From Oscillospiraceae bacterium (GTDB lineage Bacteria > Bacillota > Clostridia > Oscillospirales > Acutalibacteraceae), in assembly GCA_003538135.1 (NCBI GenBank), contig DPOR01000007.1, positions 1 to 64,000 of the forward strand: DNA of 64,000 bases. The letters are read 5' to 3'. A program made the position numbers and the translations under genes. Each line of letters begins with the position of its first letter. Within the stretch, counting starts at the first letter, position 1. The notes below the pieces were generated by a model, which was not told the origin of the DNA, ran no database searches, and was given only the letters and a program-made list of their open reading frames with translations. Positions 1-8,814 of this stretch are shown here, piece after piece.

Positions 1-28
1 GTGTGTCTTGTGTATGCACCTTTCTTAA

Positions 29-55
29 GGCTCATCTTTTGATGAGTCTTTTTTT
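29..55 (+). terminator. intrinsic terminator of a gene left of the window
   Basis: An 8-bp stem (29-36 with 41-48, one G-U pair) with a TTTT loop is followed by seven T. It reads rightward, so it should end a plus-strand gene lying outside the window. Confidence 0.7.
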
Positions 56-78
56 ATTCTATATATTTGTCTGCAAAA

Positions 79-103
79 AAGCGGTCGATTTAATCGACCG
101 CTT
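79..103 (-). terminator. intrinsic terminator of the OYE gene
   Basis: A near-perfect palindrome (GCGGTCGATT at 81-90 with its complement at 92-101) is followed on the minus strand by a run of six T. It lies 25 bases past the stop of the minus-strand flavoprotein gene. Confidence 0.8.
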
Positions 104-125
104 TCGCTTTTATTATGTACTTCGC

Positions 126-2195
126 TTATTTTACCGATATTGCAGCTTCGTATGCCGCCTTTGTCGCGTGAGCTATTTTTCCCACATGGTTCGCGTCGCC
201 GATGACCAGCGGGGAGAAGCCGTTATTTTTGAGCTCCTCGACCACCGTTGCATCGGGTCTTGAGCCGAGCGACAGCACCACGCGGTCGCAGGCGATATCC
301 GTTCTCTTCTTTGTATCAACATTCTCGGTGACTATCCTGTCGGTGTATACCTCGCAGAGCTTTTCGCCGGTCATAATTTTTGTGCCCGCCTTCTTGAGCT
401 TCGGAAGAATATCGTCCTTGTGCTGCATCCATGTGCCGGGTGCAATCTCCTTCGCCATCTCTACGACAGTCACCTTGCAGCCGTTCTCGCAAAGCGCGTG
501 AGCGGTCTCGAGCCCCGTAAGGCCCGAGCCGATGACGGCAACATTGCAGTCCCTGAGCTCGACTCTGCCGCTGAGAATATCTTCAAACGTGAGAATATCT
601 TCGGCGGGGCAGTTGCCGGCAAAGCGAGGCTTTATCGGTCGGCTTCCCGTTGCGGCTATGACAGCGCAGGGAGAGAGCTCTTTTATGGCCTCAACGGTAG
701 CGGGGGTGTTGAGCTTTATTTCAACGCCCTCCTCGCGGCAAATTTTCACGAGGTCGTCTATCATCCATGCGGTCTTGGCCTTTTCGGGCGGGGCGGAGGC
801 GAGATTGATCTGACCGCCGGGCATCATATTCTTTTCAAATACCGTGACGGAGAAGCCGCGCTGAGCGAGAATATCTGCGGCGGTGAGTCCCGCGGGGCCC
901 GCGCCTATGACGACAGCTGCGCGCCCGTTTCCGTCCTTCTTGAGCAGGTCGCCCTCGTGGCCTACAAACGGGTTGACGGAGCATTCGCCGTGAGTGCCGA
1001 CAAACGCATTTGCCTCCATAGATTCAAAGCAGTTGAGGCAGCAAATGCAGCGGCGGATAGTCTTTCCGTTAATAGCCTTTTCGGTCCAGTGAGGGTCGGC
1101 GATGTGCGGTCTGCCGAGGGAAACGAAGTCCTGAATGCCGTCCTCGAGCTGCTGCTCAGCCTGCTCGGGCGAGCGGATGAGGTTTGCCGCTATGACGGGG
1201 ATAGACACAGCGTCCTTGACGGCCTTGGCCATATATTTTCTCCAGCCCGGCTCAAACGAGACCGGCTCGAGCCAGTAGTTGAAGGTGTCGTAGCCTGCGC
1301 ACGAAACATCTATGGCGTCTATGCCCGCTTTTTCAAGGCGGCGCGCAATTTCAACGCCCTCGTCGAGCGTATAGCCCTTGCCCTTTTCGCCGATTTTCTC
1401 ATAGCACTCGTCAACGGTCAGTCTGACTATCACAGGGAAATCCTCGCCGCAGGCCGTCTTGATGCCCTTGATTATGTTAAGAATGAATCTCATGCGGTTT
1501 TCGAGCGAACCGCCGTATTCGTCGGTGCGCCGGTTTGTCACGGGGCTGAGGAACTGCTGAAGGAGATATCCGTGCGATGAGTGGAGCTCAACGCCGTCGC
1601 AGCCCGCTTTCTTTACGCGCACGGCGCCGTCGATAAACTGCTGCTCGAGCTCTTTTATTTCGCTGTGTCTGAGCGCTCTGACGCGCCCGCCGGCGAAGTA
1701 TGCCGGGCTGCACTTTGAGGGTGCGACGCTCGAGGGCACTATATTGTGCTCAAGCATGGTCGGGCCGACCTTCGGAGTCAATTTATAGAGAAGCCTCCCG
1801 TATGCGCCGCGGGTAAGACTTTCGCACTTGATGCTCAGCGGAACGGTTCCTACGAGCAGACCGACATTCTGCCTGCCCGGGTGGTGGAGCTGCACGAAAA
1901 ATTTCGCGCCGTGGCGGTGGATGCGCTCGGCGAACTCGGAAAGCGGCTTGATGTGGTAGTCATGGCTGACTGCGAGCTGCGCAAATGCGCTCGCGCCGGT
2001 CTGATCGTTGACGCGGGTTATCTCGGTTATGATAAGTCCCGTGCCGCCCTTGGCGCGCTCCTCGTAGTAGTCCATCATTTTCTTCGTGGGCTTTCCGTCG
2101 AACTGACCGAAGCCCATGAGCATGGGCGACATGACCACGCGATTCTTTATCTCGCATGAGCCGATTTTCATCGGCGTGTTAAGTAGATTGCTCAT
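126..2195 (-). CDS. NADH:flavin oxidoreductase, old yellow enzyme / 2,4-dienoyl-CoA reductase type
   Basis: 689 aa, three-part architecture of the FadH/BaiCD/BaiH group. Residues 1-375 form an OYE-type FMN TIM barrel (HGYLLQQFLSP at 208-218 and NRRTDEYGG at 221-229 are typical). A Cys cluster for a 4Fe-4S centre follows (C383, C386, C389, C405). Two Rossmann motifs come next: GAGPAG at 431-436 for FAD and GSGLTG at 556-561 for NAD(P)H. Such enzymes pass electrons from NAD(P)H through FAD and Fe-S to FMN and reduce activated C=C bonds; some members act on enoyl-CoAs and others on bile-acid intermediates. The substrate cannot be told here. Residues about 111-160 hold an insertion before the NIVPSS segment. 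Cytoplasmic. It is a single gene with its own promoter (2367-2395) and terminator. Confidence 0.93.
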   Translation of the reverse strand: MSNLLNTPMKIGSCEIKNRVVMSPMLMGFGQFDGKPTKKMMDYYEERAKGGTGLIITEITRVNDQTGASAFAQLAVSHDYHIKPLSEFAERIHRHGAKFFVQLHHPGRQNVGLLVGTVPLSIKCESLTRGAYGRLLYKLTPKVGPTMLEHNIVPSSVAPSKCSPAYFAGGRVRALRHSEIKELEQQFIDGAVRVKKAGCDGVELHSSHGYLLQQFLSPVTNRRTDEYGGSLENRMRFILNIIKGIKTACGEDFPVIVRLTVDECYEKIGEKGKGYTLDEGVEIARRLEKAGIDAIDVSCAGYDTFNYWLEPVSFEPGWRKYMAKAVKDAVSIPVIAANLIRSPEQAEQQLEDGIQDFVSLGRPHIADPHWTEKAINGKTIRRCICCLNCFESMEANAFVGTHGECSVNPFVGHEGDLLKKDGNGRAAVVIGAGPAGLTAADILAQRGFSVTVFEKNMMPGGQINLASAPPEKAKTAWMIDDLVKICREEGVEIKLNTPATVEAIKELSPCAVIAATGSRPIKPRFAGNCPAEDILTFEDILSGRVELRDCNVAVIGSGLTGLETAHALCENGCKVTVVEMAKEIAPGTWMQHKDDILPKLKKAGTKIMTGEKLCEVYTDRIVTENVDTKKRTDIACDRVVLSLGSRPDATVVEELKNNGFSPLVIGDANHVGKIAHATKAAYEAAISVK

Positions 2196-2366
2196 TTTGT
2201 CACACTCTCTTTACTGCTATTTTTTCTGCTTGAAAGCCTTGAGCTTTATTTTTCGGAGTATTGGATATGCGGTTTTAACTAACGGCAAGAATATCATCAG
2301 TACCTTTGCGAATCGGAAAATCGCACAGGAGCTGACGCTTTTGCTTTATGTTAGACACTATCCTAA

Positions 2367-2395
2367 ATAATAACAGAATCGAAAGCGTAAGTCAA
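2367..2395 (-). promoter_or_regulatory. promoter for the OYE gene
   Basis: On the minus strand TTGACT (2390-2395) and TATTAT (2367-2372) are separated by exactly 17 bp. The implied leader is about 165 nt. The rest of 2196-2543 shows no gene. Confidence 0.65.
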
Positions 2396-2543
2396 TTTAT
2401 ATATTTTGTTCCCGTTGAAAATAAACAAAACAGAAGAAAGCGTAAAAATATAATAATTTCCACAGACATCGGTACTCGTGCGGCAGAGCCGGCTTTATCG
2501 ACAAAAAAACCTGTAAAAATTTTAAAAAACTTTGAAAAAGACC

Positions 2544-2572
2544 TTGACAATTGTCGGGGAATGTTGTATTAT
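2544..2572 (+). promoter_or_regulatory. strong sigma-A promoter for 5S rRNA
   Basis: TTGACA (2544-2549) and TATTAT (2567-2572) lie 17 bp apart and about 45 bp before the mature 5S sequence. It is close to the consensus, as expected for a stable-RNA promoter. Confidence 0.85.
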
Positions 2573-2615
2573 ATTTGAGCACTTGAGAGAGCGGTCATAC
2601 AAAAATCGCTCTGAA

Positions 2616-2732
<117 letters not shown>

Positions 2733-2774
2733 TTTATGAATTCAGCTTTCCAATAGGGAGGCTGTTTTCTTTTT

Positions 2775-2810
2775 AGACGGTAGCGGATTTGGTCGCAGCC
2801 GTCTTTTTTT
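2775..2810 (+). terminator. terminator of the 5S transcript
   Basis: AGACGG at 2775-2780 pairs with CCGTCT at 2799-2804, with further pairing inside, and is followed by seven T. Confidence 0.8.
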
Positions 2811-2857
2811 ATTGCATTTTTGCCGTAAGATAAGTTAAAATAATTGCGGGTGATGAT

Positions 2858-3166
2858 ATGAAAACTACATTCGAGCTGATCTATGATGTTGTCAGAAGAA
2901 TTCCGCGCGGCTGCGTTGCAACCTACGGTCAGGTGGCGGCGCTTGCGGGCAATCCGCGCTGGTCGCGCGTGGTCGGCTATGCCCTGCACGTAAATCCCGA
3001 GCCGGGAGTTATCCCGTGCCACAGGGTAGTCAACCGTCTCGGCGAGACCTCGTCGGCGTTCGCGTTCGGCGGCGAAGATATGCAAAAGACCCTCCTCGAG
3101 GAGGAGGGCGTTGAGTTCGATTCTTCGGGCAGGGTGAACCTCAAAAAATATCAGTGGCGCACCTGA
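2858..3166 (+). CDS. MGMT-family DNA alkyltransferase-like protein
   Basis: 102 aa, consisting only of the C-terminal DNA-binding/active-site domain of O6-alkylguanine-DNA alkyltransferases. The helix-turn-helix part (CVATYGQVAALAG) is present. The catalytic motif is PCHRVV at residues 53-58 with an intact Cys54, not the Trp of alkyltransferase-like (ATL) proteins. It could therefore transfer alkyl groups from damaged guanine to itself, but it lacks the N-terminal domain of full-length Ogt/MGMT. Start ATG follows GGGTGA. A possible promoter is TTGCAT (2812-2817) with TAAAAT (2836-2841). It stands alone between the 5S gene and a convergent gene. Cytoplasmic; role in repair or damage flagging is inferred from the family. 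Confidence 0.85.
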   Translation: MKTTFELIYDVVRRIPRGCVATYGQVAALAGNPRWSRVVGYALHVNPEPGVIPCHRVVNRLGETSSAFAFGGEDMQKTLLEEEGVEFDSSGRVNLKKYQWRT

Positions 3167-3193
3167 ATATCGGCGCACATAAGAGCCGAGGCT

Positions 3194-4084
3194 TTATTGC
3201 CCGCCGTCCTCAACCGGCGCATAGTGGCGGATGAAGGCGTTGATGAACAGCGGCCCCATGTCTATCGCATGGAACACCGCACCGTCCGCAGTTTCGAGCA
3301 CAGTTATGCCCTCGCCCTCGCTGCCCTTGGTCAGGTTGCGGTCGAAATATTTTGAGACTTCTCCGCTTTTCGGGTCGATTTTATAGACGGCCTGTGTGTC
3401 GTCGTTTGTTGCGGCGTAGAGCATACCCCCGTACATCTCCGCACCCTGGATGCTTCTTACCGTCTCGCTGAGTTTCACCGACCCGACATACTTCATGTTG
3501 TCCGCTATATCGTAGAAGATGAGCTCGTTGGCTTTTTTCGAGTGGTCAAGGGTGATGAGCAGACCTCTGTCGTTGTCCACCGCGACCCACGGCAGACCGC
3601 GCGTATGCAGGGCTTTGTCGAGAATATAATATCTGCCCGTGAATTTCAGCGTGTCGGCGTCATAGACCGCGACTACGGGATATTCCCAGACCTTGCTGTC
3701 CTCAAGCCCTGCATATATGCAGTTGTCGGCCTTGGAGTAGCTGATGCCGCCTATGTGCGCGAGGCCGTATTCGTCCTTGAGCTTCTTCGGGATGGCGAGC
3801 GGGTTGGATTTCACGCGCGTCTTGCCGTCGAGCTCGGACTTTGTCAGCCCCCATTTCGAGCTGAAATAGTAGTATTTGCCGTCTGTCGTTATGCCCTGCG
3901 AGCGCTCCGCCGCGCCGATAAGCAAAACATTATCCTTCGACACCTCCGGATGCCGCTTGCCCGCGGACAGAGCGTCGATGCCGAGCGTCAGAGCGGAGAG
4001 AAAGGTCATGAACGCCGCGAGCGAGAGTGCGGCGAGGCGGCGCATGACGGCTGCGGCTTTTCCGAGAATTTCTATATACTGCAT
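3194..4084 (-). CDS. exported/anchored protein of unknown function, beta-propeller-like (paralogue 2)
   Basis: 296 aa, about 40% identical by eye over its length to the neighbouring gene at 4219-5064. An N-terminal hydrophobic segment (about residues 14-36) should act as a signal anchor or signal peptide. The rest shows repeated short beta-strand blocks such as GITTDGKYYYFSS, IGGISY, VVAVYDADTLKFTGRYY and IQGAEMYGGMLYAAT, which suggests a propeller fold with YVTN/SMP-30-like repeats. No catalytic motif is recognised. AGGAGG seven bases before the ATG supports this start. It probably shares a transcript with the upstream paralogue only by read-through, since a terminator lies between them (4161-4198). 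Function unknown; a sensor or ligand-binding role at the surface is a guess. Confidence 0.8.
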   Translation of the reverse strand: MQYIEILGKAAAVMRRLAALSLAAFMTFLSALTLGIDALSAGKRHPEVSKDNVLLIGAAERSQGITTDGKYYYFSSKWGLTKSELDGKTRVKSNPLAIPKKLKDEYGLAHIGGISYSKADNCIYAGLEDSKVWEYPVVAVYDADTLKFTGRYYILDKALHTRGLPWVAVDNDRGLLITLDHSKKANELIFYDIADNMKYVGSVKLSETVRSIQGAEMYGGMLYAATNDDTQAVYKIDPKSGEVSKYFDRNLTKGSEGEGITVLETADGAVFHAIDMGPLFINAFIRHYAPVEDGGQ

Positions 4085-4160
4085 ATGAAAACCTCCTGTT
4101 TGTTGTCGTTCTGATTATAACTTAGCAAAAACGGAGTGATATGTCAATCGTAAAAATAAA

Positions 4161-4198
4161 AAAAACGCAGTAACGGCCTTGACCGAAACTGCGTTTTT
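4161..4198 (-). terminator. terminator after the 4219-5064 gene
   Basis: An 11-bp perfect stem (AAAAACGCAGT at 4161-4171 with 4188-4198) is followed on the minus strand by a U-rich tract. It separates the two paralogues. Confidence 0.8.
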
Positions 4199-4218
4199 GT
4201 TTTAACTGTCAGGCAGCC

Positions 4219-5064
4219 TTACTCGTCGATGGAGTAGTGGCTGAAATGGATATTGAGGCGAGACTTGCCTGCCGCAATGATGTGGAACAGGGAACCGTCG
4301 TCCATGGGAAGAATGGTGACGTCTTCGGCCTCAAAGCCCTTACCGATGTTGGTGTTGAATGCTGTGGAGACAACGCCTGTGGAAACGTCTATAGCGAGAA
4401 TCGGCTTAGTGTCGTTCTTAACATCGCTGGAGAGATAGAGAGTGCCCTTGTAGAACTCTGCGCCCTGGACTCTGTCGATGGGAGCGGACAGCTCGATGGT
4501 CTTTACATACTCAAAACTGTCAACGGAATAAACGTTGAGCTGAGTGGCGTTCGACCAATCGGAGGTGTAGATGAGTCCGTCCTCGGGGTTGACAGCGCAC
4601 CATGCCATGTGGGACTGGTTGCTGACCTCAAAGAACTCGCCGGTGTACTCAAGGGTTTCCGCATCGTAAACCGCGATAAGAGGGTGCTTGTAGATCTGGT
4701 TGTCTTCAAGCGCGGCATAGATCTTGCCGTTGTAGTAGGAGAGACCGCCGAGATGGTTGCTGCCGTATTTGGAGACGAGCTCGCCGGGGATAGCGGCTAC
4801 CTTCTTAATTACGGTTGTCTCGCCGTCGAGAGCCATTTTTGTCAGGGTTGTTTTGCCGCTGAAATAAAAATACTCTCCGTCGTTTGTCAAGCCCTGAGCC
4901 TTTGTAATTGCATCGGTGAGCACGATATTCTTGTCGCTGACCAGCGTAGCACCCTCGGGGGGAGCGGCCGGCTTGTCAAGTTTACCGGTCAGTGCGCCGA
5001 TAAGCGCCGAAAAAATGGTGCAGGCGGCAATTACAATTTTGATAAAATTCTTCTTGTCAAACAT
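4219..5064 (-). CDS. exported/anchored protein of unknown function, beta-propeller-like (paralogue 1)
   Basis: 281 aa from the start chosen here (MFDKKNF), which has AGGG six bases upstream; an in-frame ATG at 5100 has no such site. Residues about 6-26 are hydrophobic and should target the protein to the membrane or outside. The body matches the neighbour at 3194-4084 block for block: KAQGLTNDGEYFYFS, LGGLSYYNGKIYAALED, LIAVYDAETLEYTGEF, VQGAEFYKGTLYLSS and DGSLFHIIAAG. The regular spacing of these blocks suggests a propeller. No enzyme motif is seen. It is expressed from the promoter at 5248-5277, which carries a small palindrome at the start point. Function not known. Confidence 0.82.
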   Translation of the reverse strand: MFDKKNFIKIVIAACTIFSALIGALTGKLDKPAAPPEGATLVSDKNIVLTDAITKAQGLTNDGEYFYFSGKTTLTKMALDGETTVIKKVAAIPGELVSKYGSNHLGGLSYYNGKIYAALEDNQIYKHPLIAVYDAETLEYTGEFFEVSNQSHMAWCAVNPEDGLIYTSDWSNATQLNVYSVDSFEYVKTIELSAPIDRVQGAEFYKGTLYLSSDVKNDTKPILAIDVSTGVVSTAFNTNIGKGFEAEDVTILPMDDGSLFHIIAAGKSRLNIHFSHYSIDE

Positions 5065-5234
5065 GTTTTTCCCTTCCATATTCTTTATTTTTATCCACAC
5101 CTTTTTAATTTAGGTACAGACAAATAACAGCATTATACTAAGACGCAAAAACAAAGACGAACAAAATGTCAATATGCCATAACTTATTTCGCGTGCATAT
5201 CGAATCTTGCCGCCTGGCGTGACGTTTTATCGCA

Positions 5235-5277
5235 TTAGTACACACTAAATATAGCAAACATCTGAGCCATTTGTCAA
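5235..5277 (-). promoter_or_regulatory. promoter with palindromic operator for the paralogue pair
   Basis: On the minus strand TTGACA (5272-5277) and TATATT (5248-5253) are 18 bp apart. The palindrome TTAGT-N4-ACTAA (5235-5248) sits at the -10/start point, where a repressor would block RNA polymerase. The regulator is unknown. The remainder of the 360-bp gap 5065-5424 holds no gene. Confidence 0.55.
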
Positions 5278-5349
5278 TACTTTATACGGATAAAATACCG
5301 ATAAATGCTAAATAATTTGATTTTTTTTGTATTTTTTGTACTTTTTAAC

Positions 5350-5378
5350 TTGATATTTTTCTGATTTTTTAGTAAAAT
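5350..5378 (+). promoter_or_regulatory. promoter of the hydrolase cluster
   Basis: TTGATA (5350-5355) and TAAAAT (5373-5378) are 17 bp apart and precede the gene at 5425 by about 45 bp. Confidence 0.6.
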
Positions 5379-5424
5379 AATAATAAAATCAGGCTCGGCT
5401 CATTGCCGGAACGGTGGGATTTAT

Positions 5425-6744
5425 ATGAACTCTGAATCGACACACGGATACCGTCCGTGCATAATAATCCCCGGGATAGGACAGTCGAAGGTCATAGAGA
5501 CGGACGAAAACGGCGAAAAGCTCAGAAACCTCTGGCCGTTCGACCCCGATGTTGACGCCCTCGTTAAGAAGATAACCCCGTCGGGTATAAGGATGATGCT
5601 GCTGCGCCGCGACTGCGGCTTTTCTTCGGCGCTCGATGAGGCTGTGCGCTCGATGCTCGAGCCGCTCGGCTGCACGCCCGACTCCGAGAGAAAGGTCAGA
5701 GCCGAGGTTGTCGGCTACTACCGTCCCGTCGGCGAATGTACGGACGACGAAAAAAGATACATATATAAAATGGTACCGCTGAGCGCTCTTGCCGATATTA
5801 TCGGCGAGGAGAATTTATATTTCTTTGCCTACGATATTTTCGGCAAGGCGGATGAAAATGCCCGCCTGCTGCGCGAGTTTATTTCTACGGTCAAAGAGCA
5901 GAGGCAGTGCGACAAGGTCGATCTCATCCCCGTGAGCATGGGCGCGACCGTCGCGCAGATGTATTTTGAGCTCTACGGCGGCGACAGAGATGTAAAGCGC
6001 GTTATCGGCGTTGTCCCCGCGTATGACGGATCGGATATAGCCGCCGACCTGCTTGCCGGCGACATAAGAACCGATGACTGCGGGGCGCTGCTCGAGATGC
6101 TTCTCAGTAGGCGCGAGGCGGAAAAAATATCAAAGCTTATGAGTAAAATGCCCAAAAAGGTTGCGGACAGAGCGGTAAGAACCTTAGTCCGCGCGGCGTG
6201 CGAGACTGTTATCGTCAACAGCTCGACGATGTGGGGTATAATCCCGTCCGAGCGCTATACGGAGCTTCGCGACAGATATCTTGCCGACCCCGACCACGAC
6301 TCCCTGCGCGCAGTGGCCGACCGCCACTGGCGGGTCAGGAGGAATATAAAAGAGCTTGTCAGGCGCGAGCAGGAGCGCTCGGTTGAATTTTACAATATCT
6401 GCGGCTGCGGAAAGCCGCTGACACCGATAGCGGCGTCGGATAACCTTATGTCCGACACGATAGTCCCGACATATTCGGCGTCTATGGGCGCTCAGTGTGC
6501 GGCTCCCGGCAAGACGCTCAGCCCGGGGCGCGATGAACCGGCAGATTTTGTCTCTCCGCACTCGGATATAAACGCTGCCTGCGCCGCCGTGCCGGACAGA
6601 ACATGGTTCTATTATAATATGGAGCACGAACAGACGGCAGAAAACACTGCGCTGCTCGAGCTTGTTGCGGCGATAGCCTCGTCAGACGAGCCGATAGATG
6701 TGTTCACTCTGCCCGACCATCCCCAATTTGTCGATTATTGCTGA
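5425..6744 (+). CDS. alpha/beta-hydrolase-like protein, cytoplasmic member of a three-paralogue cluster
   Basis: 439 aa without a signal peptide, unlike its two downstream paralogues. After a beta-strand/oxyanion segment (CIIIPGIGQSK, 12-22), the nucleophile-elbow strand reads IPVSMGAT with Ser171. The usual G-x-S-x-G is thus P-V-S-M-G, lacking the first Gly. Asp344 (SDTIVP) and His401 (EHEQTAEN) align with conserved Asp and His of the paralogues and complete a plausible Ser-Asp-His triad. Conserved family blocks are W-x-x-x-PSxRY (270-278) and SxSMGA (351-356). It lacks the C-terminal helical domain of the other two. The substrate is unknown; a lipid or ester is inferred from the remote resemblance to lipases. 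Likely first gene of an operon; the next gene starts 47 bp on. Confidence 0.75.
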   Translation: MNSESTHGYRPCIIIPGIGQSKVIETDENGEKLRNLWPFDPDVDALVKKITPSGIRMMLLRRDCGFSSALDEAVRSMLEPLGCTPDSERKVRAEVVGYYRPVGECTDDEKRYIYKMVPLSALADIIGEENLYFFAYDIFGKADENARLLREFISTVKEQRQCDKVDLIPVSMGATVAQMYFELYGGDRDVKRVIGVVPAYDGSDIAADLLAGDIRTDDCGALLEMLLSRREAEKISKLMSKMPKKVADRAVRTLVRAACETVIVNSSTMWGIIPSERYTELRDRYLADPDHDSLRAVADRHWRVRRNIKELVRREQERSVEFYNICGCGKPLTPIAASDNLMSDTIVPTYSASMGAQCAAPGKTLSPGRDEPADFVSPHSDINAACAAVPDRTWFYYNMEHEQTAENTALLELVAAIASSDEPIDVFTLPDHPQFVDYC

Positions 6745-6791
6745 TTTATAAGGAATAGGAAAATATATTATTTAAGAACAGGAGAAAAACT

Positions 6792-8744
6792 ATGAAAAAG
6801 ATGAAATCGACCGTAGCCCTTGTGCTCGCGCTCATCATGGCTTTTTCGGCATTTACCTGCGCCTCGGCCGCTCCCGCGTCCGCATCGGACGATGCGGCGA
6901 TAGCTAAGGCCGTTGACACGCTTGCCGACGCCGAGAATGAGGGCGGAACACACGCCGACTGCCGCAACGGAGATTGCGGGCACGCACCCGTCGTTGTAGT
7001 CCCCGGCATCAACCATTCGCCCACCTATCTCTATGACGAGAACGACGAGCCCGTGCTCGATAAGGACGGCAAACGCATAGGCGGAACGCTGCTCATCCTC
7101 GATACGGACAATCTCGTCACCGTCCTTCTCAAGAAGCTTGCGTGGCCCCTTGTCAAAATGCTCGCCACCCAGACGGACAGCGGCTTCCCCAAGGCGGTCT
7201 ATGAGACTGTCTGCGAGCTCTTCTCCATACAGAAGTGCGACAATGAGGGCAAGCCGATAAACAATCTCAAGACCGAGAAGTTCGGCTCTCTTGCCGATAT
7301 GGATAAGGACAGGAGAGATTGGGCATACAGAATGATTCCCATGCAGAAGCTGACGAATATAATAGGCGAGGATCATGTTTATTTCTTTACTTTTAACCTC
7401 GTCGGCAGTCCCATGGAATCAGCCGCTAACCTCAACGAGTATATCCAGCAGGTCAAGAAGGCGACCGGTCACGATAAGGTAAACCTCCTCAACGTCAGCC
7501 TCGGCGGAACTATCTTCACCGCATACCTTGACGTTTACGGACACAAGGATATCAACCAGGTTGTCAACGCCGTTGCCGCAACCGACGGCTCCGAGATAAT
7601 CGCCGATTTTCTCACGAGAGGCGAAGAGGGCTTCAGAATAGACGACGAGTTCCTCTATCATGAGTATATCCCGAAAATAATCGCGGAGAGCAACGACACC
7701 GCGTCTCTCGGCTATCTGCTCAACCTTGTTATCAGAATAATCCCGAGACAGGTGTTCAGAGACACCCTGACGGCCGCCATGGACGGTCTGTCCGAGACCT
7801 TGCTCGTAAACTGCCCGCAGTTCTGGGCGCTTGTCCCGTCCGACAGATATGACGCGCTTTGCAAAAAGTATCTGACCGACAAGGATCATGCGGTTCTCAA
7901 GGCAAAGACCGACCGCTATCATCAGGCTCAGCTCAATCTCGGGAAGAATATCCTCGCGGCTCACGCGGCGGGCGTTAAGATAGACTCCATAGCCGGCGCA
8001 AATCTCGCATTCGGCGATGTGGAGTACAGCTACTTCAGCATAATCAAGAGCGCGCTCAATACCAATTCCGACGGTATTATTCAGCTCTCCTCGACCACCA
8101 TGGGCGCTACCGGCGCCGCTCCCGGACAGAAGCTGCCCGACAGCTACAAGCCCGCCAAGGCAGGCTATATGTCCGTTGACGGCTCGATTGACGCATCCAC
8201 GGCTATTCTGCCCGACAACACCTGGATATTTATCGGTCAGCACCACGAGGCCGGCAACAACGACGTTGTTCTGACCCTCGCCTGCGCGCTGTTCACCGAC
8301 CCCGAGCTCAAGGATATACACTCGAAGCCCGACGTCTGGCCGCAGTATAACGGCACTTGCCGCACAAAGGAAATCAGACGCTGGCTTCTTCCCGACGCAA
8401 AGGCGTACAGGGCGAAGATAGACGAGCTGCCCGAGGATGAGCGTCCGAGCGCCGAGCAGATAGCGGAGCTTGACGCCGCCATCGCTCAGGGCGAGGAAGC
8501 GCTCAATATGACGATAGCCGACCCCGAAAAGGCGGATGCCGCCAAGGCGAGACTGACAAATATCCTCGTCGAGCTCGGCCAGCGCGAGCCCGCAAAGGAG
8601 ACCTCAAAGGCCGCTTTCGCGCTCGAAAAGGCCTGCTGTGCACTGAGCCTCATCGCTCTCAAGACAATAGGCAGCCAGGGCTATTCCGATGTCACACGCG
8701 TAATTATACGGTTCATTATTAAGTTTTTAGGTTCCGTTATCTGA
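6792..8744 (+). CDS. secreted alpha/beta-hydrolase-like protein (paralogue with C-terminal helical domain)
   Basis: 650 aa. Residues 1-27 are a classic signal peptide (basic start, hydrophobic core, ASA cleavage region). The hydrolase domain begins at VVVVPGINHSPTYLYDE (67-83). The elbow is N-V-S-L-G with Ser236; the likely acid is Asp427 (NSDGIIQLSS) and the likely base His485 (GQHHEAGNN). About 100 C-terminal residues are helical and rich in Ala/Glu (ELDAAIAQGEEALN onward), and are shared with the gene at 8815. AGGAG lies upstream of the ATG. No sorting motif or lipobox, so it is probably released or bound non-covalently outside the cell. The family was not recognised; lipase/esterase is an inference. 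A hairpin terminator follows it (8759-8789). Confidence 0.78.
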   Translation: MKKMKSTVALVLALIMAFSAFTCASAAPASASDDAAIAKAVDTLADAENEGGTHADCRNGDCGHAPVVVVPGINHSPTYLYDENDEPVLDKDGKRIGGTLLILDTDNLVTVLLKKLAWPLVKMLATQTDSGFPKAVYETVCELFSIQKCDNEGKPINNLKTEKFGSLADMDKDRRDWAYRMIPMQKLTNIIGEDHVYFFTFNLVGSPMESAANLNEYIQQVKKATGHDKVNLLNVSLGGTIFTAYLDVYGHKDINQVVNAVAATDGSEIIADFLTRGEEGFRIDDEFLYHEYIPKIIAESNDTASLGYLLNLVIRIIPRQVFRDTLTAAMDGLSETLLVNCPQFWALVPSDRYDALCKKYLTDKDHAVLKAKTDRYHQAQLNLGKNILAAHAAGVKIDSIAGANLAFGDVEYSYFSIIKSALNTNSDGIIQLSSTTMGATGAAPGQKLPDSYKPAKAGYMSVDGSIDASTAILPDNTWIFIGQHHEAGNNDVVLTLACALFTDPELKDIHSKPDVWPQYNGTCRTKEIRRWLLPDAKAYRAKIDELPEDERPSAEQIAELDAAIAQGEEALNMTIADPEKADAAKARLTNILVELGQREPAKETSKAAFALEKACCALSLIALKTIGSQGYSDVTRVIIRFIIKFLGSVI

Positions 8745-8758
8745 TTTAAATCTCAATA

Positions 8759-8796
8759 TACGGCGAGCCCCTTTTCGGAGTTCGCCGTAAGTTTTT
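8759..8796 (+). terminator. hairpin terminator or attenuator between two hydrolase paralogues
   Basis: TACGGCGA (8759-8766) pairs with TCGCCGTA (8782-8789), followed by a short T run. It lies only 20 bp before the Shine-Dalgarno of the next gene, so it may limit expression of that gene rather than end the unit. Confidence 0.6.
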
Positions 8797-8814
8797 AAAG
8801 GAGGGAGTTATAAA

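Noticed and set aside
420..1580. 386-codon plus-strand frame inside the flavoprotein gene
   Set aside because: It is the antisense shadow of a well-conserved OYE gene; the composition is that of a GC-rich reverse frame and no family pattern appears.
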